A stretch of DNA of 19,043 nt from JANRLJ01 sp034437895. GTDB lineage: Bacteria; Chloroflexota; Anaerolineae; Aggregatilineales; Phototrophicaceae. The translations under genes were made by a program, and so were the position numbers. The stretch covers positions 1-19,043 of the forward strand of contig DAOTTO010000001.1 of assembly GCA_034437895.1 (NCBI GenBank), read 5' to 3'. Shown here piece by piece: positions 14,787-19,043 of the stretch; position 1 is the stretch's first letter; each line of letters starts with the position of its first letter. The notes under the pieces were generated by a model, which had not been told where the DNA came from, searched no databases, and saw nothing but the letters and a program-made list of their open reading frames with translations.

Positions 14787-15835
14787 TTAATTTCCCCTGG
14801 CGCGATGACCTTCGCTTTAAGCTGACCGCAACCCGCGTCGATGTCGATCCCACGCCGCACCCTTACCGTCGCCGTTACGCCATATTTCGCCAAAATTCGA
14901 ATAAACGCATCCGTCGCATCGACATTCGATGGGCCGCCGGAATAGCCCTTTGTTGGGTTTAAAGGAATTAGATTCACATGACACAGCAGTCCGCGCAATA
15001 ATTCACCAAGGGCGTGGGCTTGTTCTTTAGTATCATTTTCACCCCGAATCAGCGCCCATTCAAATGTTGGTCTGCGTCCGGTTTTTTCAATATAATCGCG
15101 GCAGGCTTCGATCAGTTCCACTAAAGGCCAGCGTTTGTTGATAGGCAGCAGGGCGGCGCGTTCTTCATCAGTCGCAGCATGAAGGCTGATCGCCAATTTG
15201 ACCTGCAACCCTTCATCCGCGAAACGCCGAATTTGGGGGACAAGCCCGACTGTGCTGACGGTGATGTGACGTGCGCCAATGCCTAATTCGTCCATCATGC
15301 GACGAATGGCAATAATGGATTGATCGTAATTATGGAAGGGTTCGCCCATGCCCATCAGCACAACATTACTCAATCTTTCGCCTTCCGCTTCCAGATCACG
15401 GGCGAAGACCATCACTTGCTCGAAAATTTCAGCCGCCGTTAAATGTCGCGCAAATCCCATTTGGCCTGTCGCGCAAAACACACAGCCCATCGCGCAGCCT
15501 GCTTGGGTAGAAATACAGGCCGTCTGGCGATTGTCGTCATAGGGCATCAGCACCGACTCGATCAATTGACCATCCGGCAGCCGATAAACCCGTTTGATCG
15601 TCCCATCGCGGCTGATCTGTTCCGTGACTTTGACCAGCTTACCAAGGCTTGTTTCCAGTTCCAGCAGTTCGCGCAAGGTTTTGGGGAGATTGGTCATCGC
15701 CTCAAACGACGGGGCGCGTTTTTCATAGAGCCAACTCCACACTTGTCCAGCGCGGAATTTTGGCTCATCCCAACTTTGGAACAACGCATCGAGTTGTTCG
15801 CGGGAAAGTTCATACAAGTTAATACGTTCACTCAT
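14783..15835 (-). CDS. rlmN: 23S rRNA (adenine2503-C2)-methyltransferase / tRNA methyltransferase
   Basis: This 350-residue radical SAM enzyme methylates C2 of A2503 in 23S rRNA and, in E. coli, A37 of some tRNAs. The iron-sulfur cluster motif is C114-A-M-G-C118-V-F-C121. The SAM-binding M-G-M-G-E-P-F-H-N-Y is present. The C-terminal methyl-carrying cysteine is C336 (D-A-G-C-G-Q-L). The N-terminal accessory domain (W-S-W-L-Y-E-K-R at about 33-40) is typical and the length is normal. The P-L-N-P-T near the end fits RlmN and there is nothing to suggest the resistance paralogue Cfr. Its ATG overlaps the upstream stop, and its own stop overlaps the reductase start. There is no strong Shine-Dalgarno sequence, so translation is probably coupled. 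Confidence 0.96.
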   Translation of the reverse strand: MSERINLYELSREQLDALFQSWDEPKFRAGQVWSWLYEKRAPSFEAMTNLPKTLRELLELETSLGKLVKVTEQISRDGTIKRVYRLPDGQLIESVLMPYDDNRQTACISTQAGCAMGCVFCATGQMGFARHLTAAEIFEQVMVFARDLEAEGERLSNVVLMGMGEPFHNYDQSIIAIRRMMDELGIGARHITVSTVGLVPQIRRFADEGLQVKLAISLHAATDEERAALLPINKRWPLVELIEACRDYIEKTGRRPTFEWALIRGENDTKEQAHALGELLRGLLCHVNLIPLNPTKGYSGGPSNVDATDAFIRILAKYGVTATVRVRRGIDIDAGCGQLKAKVIAPGEIK

Positions 15836-17436
15836 GATTTGTTCTGTTGACCTAGCAATCGCATATAGATGATCGTCAGGATGACGAATACAAGAAAAAT
15901 AAGACCGATAACGCCTAACGCAAGCGTATTGTTACTACCGCTGGTTGTATTTTCTATTGTCGGAAGAGGCAAAGGTGTCGGCGTATAAAGGCTACTCGCT
16001 GGACGTGGCGTAACTGAAAGTGGCGCGGCAGTCCCCGTAGCGGATGGCGTTAGCGAGGGCAGGGGCGTTGCCGATAAAAAGCCTGTTACCGTTACCGTCG
16101 GCGTATCAGATGCGGTGGCGCTCGGCGTATAAGTCAGCGTAGGTGGAAAAGGCGTAATCGTTCTGGAAGGTGTTGGCTGTGGGGTTGCTGCCAGATAGGG
16201 CGTGTAGAAAAAGTCGGACTGCGCCGCGTCGGTATAAATCCAGTTGCCCATATTTGGAAGCAATGTATTCAATGGCAGCCCAACCACCTGCTCATAAGCC
16301 TCTGTAAAAATGGAGGTTTCCTCGGCGAGATTCGCTAAATCAAAAAATCTGCTTACGCCAGTTTGGTGAGCGATATACAATACCATCGCGTAGCTTTGTG
16401 CTTGCCAAAGCGCATCCTCCGCATTTCCCGCTTGCATCTCTGGCAACGTATATAGACGGCTTCCACGCGCCGCGTTTTGCAGAAGCGACAAATAACCGGG
16501 TTTGCCAGTGGGTAGATAAAACTGTGTCAACCCGAACTTGAACCAATCCGGCGCAGACCCATTCGCCCACAGCGCTGCAGAAAAACGCTCGACCATAAAC
16601 GACACGAGCGTATCTTCCAAATCCGCACGATCAAAAGTTGAACTTTGCAGTGGAGTGTAGCCAATCTCCGCGAAGATCGACTCTAGGCGGCGTGGATCAC
16701 ACACATACTCATCGTCGGTCTGCACATCCGTCACGACAAGCGTTCCATTCTTGCCCTCGCTGCAAGGACTTATGGGGAGCGCGTCGTTGAACAGAATCAC
16801 CTTGACTTCCGGGCGCTCAGTGTGATTTTGCGCCAGCAGATCATAAACACTTTCAAGCTCATCCCGTACAACCGTTCTGAGTTCGCTGCCTTCGGGAACA
16901 ATAAATTTCAGATTGCTATCCTCGCCATTATCCTCGACCCATTCTGTGCGTTCATCACTAAAAAAAAATGAACCCGGCACGTCGTTCGCACTCTGATTAT
17001 CCGTCAGGACGACCCGCCACGAATAATCGACTTCGGTCTGGAACAGGGGCGGCGTGTCTATCGGAATCTGCCAAATGTAGACAAGTTCCGTGTAAGTGTC
17101 GGTAAAAGTGACGGCTTCCGCAGGGTCAACTGTGATGGAAATCGATGTGCGTCCAGGAGCATTTATTGTGAGCGTGAGGCTGGCGATTTCGGCGAGGGGT
17201 CTGCCGATGACCATATTAAAACGTACCGCCTCTGGGTAAATCAGTATGCTTGACCACGACGCGACAAATTCTGGTACGTTGGGCGTGGCCTCTGGGGTGG
17301 TTTCTTGTGCAAATGCTGGCGTAAAGAATAGAAATACACTTAAGAGCAACAAGAGATAGTGTTGACGACGCAGCGAATTAACCACCGCTACATGACCCCT
17401 TTGTACAAGCTGGATAAATGCGACTTTGATGAACAT
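15832..17436 (-). CDS. Exported, stalked peptidase-MA-like protein lacking catalytic residues
   Basis: This 534-residue surface protein starts with a signal peptide (core L-L-L-L-L-S-V-F-L-F-F at 28-38, cut near A-F-A-Q 41-44). A beta-rich domain follows (about 60-165), then a helical domain resembling gluzincin peptidases of the MA-like type (about 180-400), a Thr/Pro/Ser-rich stalk (about 416-497) and one membrane anchor (about 505-527) with a short basic tail. Where relatives have H-E-x-x-H it reads S-F-M-V-E (279-283). The downstream W-L-N-E-G is W-F-K-F-G (298-302). Zinc and catalytic residues are thus missing, so it is probably a binding or structural protein. The ATG at 17436 directly follows the CPBP stop. 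A GTG at 17385, 10 bases after AAAGGGG, would give a neater signal peptide and may be the real start. Confidence 0.8.
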   Translation of the reverse strand: MFIKVAFIQLVQRGHVAVVNSLRRQHYLLLLLSVFLFFTPAFAQETTPEATPNVPEFVASWSSILIYPEAVRFNMVIGRPLAEIASLTLTINAPGRTSISITVDPAEAVTFTDTYTELVYIWQIPIDTPPLFQTEVDYSWRVVLTDNQSANDVPGSFFFSDERTEWVEDNGEDSNLKFIVPEGSELRTVVRDELESVYDLLAQNHTERPEVKVILFNDALPISPCSEGKNGTLVVTDVQTDDEYVCDPRRLESIFAEIGYTPLQSSTFDRADLEDTLVSFMVERFSAALWANGSAPDWFKFGLTQFYLPTGKPGYLSLLQNAARGSRLYTLPEMQAGNAEDALWQAQSYAMVLYIAHQTGVSRFFDLANLAEETSIFTEAYEQVVGLPLNTLLPNMGNWIYTDAAQSDFFYTPYLAATPQPTPSRTITPFPPTLTYTPSATASDTPTVTVTGFLSATPLPSLTPSATGTAAPLSVTPRPASSLYTPTPLPLPTIENTTSGSNNTLALGVIGLIFLVFVILTIIYMRLLGQQNKS

Positions 17437-18471
17437 CTATAAGACCAAAAGCAGTAAATCGTAAGCAAAATGGGCGATGATGGCGGCGGTTGTACTTTGG
17501 CGCTGGCGCAGTCGCCCGAAAATTAGCCCAATGATGAAAATCACAAGAATGCCGGGGCTAAACAACAATTGAATATGCAGCACAGTAAAAAATAAGGTCG
17601 TCGGCACTAACCCGAAAATGGGCTGGAGCGCTCCACGAAAGAAAATTTCTTCTCCCACTGCCGCCGATACTGCCAAGAGTAACGCCAGTGGCAAGGTTGA
17701 AAAAGCAGCCGCGATTCCCTCCGCCGCCTGATTTTGCTCATTCAGTGTTTGCTCAGAAACCAACTGGCTGACGATTATGCTGTAGACCACCAAAACGCTA
17801 AAGATAATCGCCAATGCGCCCACTGCCCAGATGATGTCTTGCTGTGTAGGCCAGCGCAGCCCTAGTCGCTCCAGCGAAATCGGTAATCCGCGCCGAATCG
17901 CATAACCAATCCCTAAAAAGGCCATTGCTACTTCTAATCCAGCATAAAACAGAGGTTCGCTGGCGGAAATTCCCTGTGTTTCTATCGTCTCCGCTAACCC
18001 ATCCGTCCCGCCAGCCAGCAAAAAATCGACCAGCCGAACCGCGACGACCAAAATCACAAAAACAACCGCCGTTGTATGTACAAGTGATGTCGTATCGTAA
18101 CCTGTATTTGTACCGACAAGCCGTTTAAAGCGCTGGCGAATTTCTTCCGAATTAATGAAGGCCAGCATCGATAGGGCAGATAAGCCGCATAGGAGTAAGC
18201 AAATCAACAGCAGTGGGGTACTAATTTCTGGCAGCACCATATCGCCATACTGCTGCCGTTCCGCTTCGGGCAGCGATGCGATCTGGGCGCTGCTTAATGC
18301 AGCAAGAATCGCATAAAGCCCTAACAAGCCCGTCATAAAAGGCGCGGCATAAAGGAGCGTTTGGGTTTTTAACCACAATGTCTCCCCAAGATGCTCTTGG
18401 TTCGCCATGTAGATGGTCACACCCAGATAGCCGAAAACGCAAATATAGGTAAAAGCGAGTGTCAAATCCAT
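17437..18471 (-). CDS. CPBP family intramembrane metalloprotease
   Basis: This polytopic membrane protein of 344 residues (345 if the adjacent in-frame GTG at 18474 is used) has a C-terminal CPBP/Abi (Rce1-like) glutamic protease domain. Numbering from the GTG, motif 1 is E275-E276-I-F-F-R280, motif 2 is F296-x-x-x-H300, and motif 3 has H335 followed by Y-D where many relatives have N. About eight hydrophobic segments are visible, four before the conserved domain. Family members cleave prenylated proteins or peptides, or serve in bacteriocin self-protection and regulated proteolysis; the bacterial substrate is usually unknown. It is the first gene of the operon leading to rlmN. Neither start has a good Shine-Dalgarno sequence; ATG is preferred. 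Confidence 0.9.
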   Translation of the reverse strand: MDLTLAFTYICVFGYLGVTIYMANQEHLGETLWLKTQTLLYAAPFMTGLLGLYAILAALSSAQIASLPEAERQQYGDMVLPEISTPLLLICLLLCGLSALSMLAFINSEEIRQRFKRLVGTNTGYDTTSLVHTTAVVFVILVVAVRLVDFLLAGGTDGLAETIETQGISASEPLFYAGLEVAMAFLGIGYAIRRGLPISLERLGLRWPTQQDIIWAVGALAIIFSVLVVYSIIVSQLVSEQTLNEQNQAAEGIAAAFSTLPLALLLAVSAAVGEEIFFRGALQPIFGLVPTTLFFTVLHIQLLFSPGILVIFIIGLIFGRLRQRQSTTAAIIAHFAYDLLLLVL

Positions 18472-18563
18472 CACAATTTTCGATTCAATGAAGATAATGT
18501 TCGATCATTGTACCTTGTTTGATGGGTTCTGGGGATTAGGAGGTTTACAGCGCCCTATTGCCA

Positions 18564-18592
18564 TTGACCCATTTGTTTGACTATGCTATAAT
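18564..18592 (+). promoter_or_regulatory. Promoter of the tRNA-Ser pair
   Basis: TTGACC (18564-18569, 5/6 to consensus) and a perfect TATAAT (18587-18592) are separated by 17 bases, with a TGC extension before the -10. The predicted start near 18599 is about 20 bases before the first tRNA. This is the strongest promoter in the window, as expected for stable RNA. Confidence 0.85.
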
Positions 18593-18619
18593 GCATTTTA
18601 CAGGCATCAATCGTTGTTT

Positions 18620-18707
18620 GGAGAGATGGCCGAGCGGCTTAAGGCGTTGGTCTTGAAAACCAAAGTGGTACATCGTGCCACCGTGGGTTCGAATCCCACT
18701 TTCTCCG
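18620..18707 (+). tRNA. tRNA-Ser (anticodon UGA)
   Basis: This 88-base class II tRNA has a 7-bp acceptor stem (GGAGAGA with TTTCTCC, one G-U) and anticodon stem TTGGT/ACCAA. The loop CTTGAAA puts TGA at 34-36. A long variable arm (about AGTGGTACATCGTGCCACC) is typical of serine. The T arm is GTGGG-TTCGAAT-CCCAC, and the discriminator base is G. The CCA end is not encoded. Confidence 0.95.
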
Positions 18708-18724
18708 CTTTAACAACTTGATAT

Positions 18725-18814
18725 GGGGAGGTGCCAGAGTGGACGATCGGGGCTGCCTGCTAAGCAGTTGCACCCTTTAACGGGGTGCCGCAGGTTCGAA
18801 TCCTGTCCTCCCCG
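18725..18814 (+). tRNA. tRNA-Ser (anticodon GCU)
   Basis: This 90-base class II tRNA starts 17 bases after the first one and is surely co-transcribed. The acceptor stem GGGGAGG/CCTCCCC is perfect. The anticodon loop CTGCTAA puts GCT at 34-36, reading AGC/AGU serine codons. A long variable arm and T arm CAGGTTCGAATCCTG follow. The CCA end is not encoded. Confidence 0.94.
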
Positions 18815-18887
18815 CACGATTGGAGCTGACTCGAACATGCTCCGGCTCTTAGCACTTCATAGAGGGGGTGGGAAAAAGTTGGGAAAG

Positions 18888-18900
18888 TCCCCACAGGGGA
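18888..18900. repeat. Short perfect palindrome after the tRNA genes
   Basis: TCCCC-ACA-GGGGA forms a 5-bp stem with a 3-base loop in the 181-base gap between the second tRNA and the last gene. It lacks a T run, so it is not a normal terminator; it could be an operator or an RNA stem. A weaker GGAGC/GCTCC pair lies at 18822-18843. Confidence 0.3.
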
Positions 18901-18995
18901 AATGATTCACCCTATACTGCGAACATCAATTGGCAAAGCGCTTTGTTGATTGCTACAGATAGTCAATTCGTTCAAATGAGTATGAGGAAATCACC

Positions 18996-19043
18996 ATGAA
19001 GAAAATTCGCTTGTATGGAGTACTGATCATCGTTTTGCTGAGT
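18996..19043 (+). CDS. Start of a probable exported protein (3' truncated)
   Basis: Only 16 codons are visible before the window ends: M-K-K-I-R-L-Y-G-V-L-I-I-V-L-L-S. Two lysines and an arginine followed by a hydrophobic run are the start of a signal peptide or membrane anchor. GAGG (18984-18987) lies 8 bases upstream, a good Shine-Dalgarno sequence that supports this ATG. A TATACT (18913-18918) in the gap could be a -10 box, without a matching -35. Function cannot be judged. Confidence 0.68.
   Translation, partial: MKKIRLYGVLIIVLLS

Noticed and set aside
18620..18814. tRNA-Ser genes as an integration site for a mobile element
   Set aside because: No integrase, no repeated tRNA 3' end and no change of gene style is visible nearby.
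18723..18905. A 60-codon open frame running across the second tRNA
   Set aside because: The region is a clear tRNA-Ser and the frame has no ribosome site.

Overview
The window looks like chromosomal DNA of a free-living bacterium of roughly balanced GC content, most likely a member of the Chloroflexota (Anaerolineae-like). That placement is inferred from gene style: a soluble GAF-PAS histidine kinase, a tail-anchored TPR protein with acidic and Ser/Pro linkers, and a secreted peptidase-MA-like protein on a Thr/Pro stalk, all familiar in that phylum. No phylogenetic search was possible. No phage, plasmid, insertion sequence or CRISPR array was recognised.

Layout. (1) 1-1790, plus strand: the end of an ABC permease and an NMT1/THI5-type binding protein, closed by a clear intrinsic terminator. 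(2) 1796-7789, a signalling region: a cytosolic GAF-PAS histidine kinase (minus), a PLP enzyme of the cysteine-desulfurase-like VC1184 group (plus), a pseudo-receiver/GAF protein and an M20 metallopeptidase (minus, one operon), and a winged-helix response regulator with a degenerate receiver (plus). (3) 7850-9392, minus: ribosomal protein S20 with its own promoter and a tail-anchored TPR protein. (4) 9461-13163, minus: a complete sugar-type ABC importer (Tat-exported binding protein, double ATPase, permease), with a good promoter and a phased tandem 10-bp repeat upstream. (5) 13164-13805: about 640 bp without a gene, holding that promoter, repeats and a terminator. (6) 13806-18471, minus: a tightly packed operon of CPBP membrane protease, stalked peptidase-MA-like protein, RlmN and a YajO-like aldo/keto reductase. 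(7) 18564-19043, plus: two serine tRNAs behind a near-consensus extended -10 promoter, then the first 16 codons of a probable secreted protein.

How the genes work together. The two ABC systems take up small molecules, but neither has catabolic genes beside it that would name its substrate. The signalling genes may form a local circuit, though both receiver-like domains lack several phosphotransfer residues, so output is more likely ligand- or partner-driven. The RlmN operon joins membrane proteolysis, a surface protein and rRNA modification through overlapping stop/start codons.

Most worth a second look: a roughly 75-80 bp intergenic repeat present twice (3465-3539 and 13343-13424); the phased 10-bp repeat at the sugar operon promoter; the peptidase-MA-like protein that has lost all recognisable catalytic residues; an rpsT start separated from its best Shine-Dalgarno sequence; the repeated D-D-x-F-S-G motif in the TPR protein; and a possible short RNA or attenuator ahead of the response regulator.
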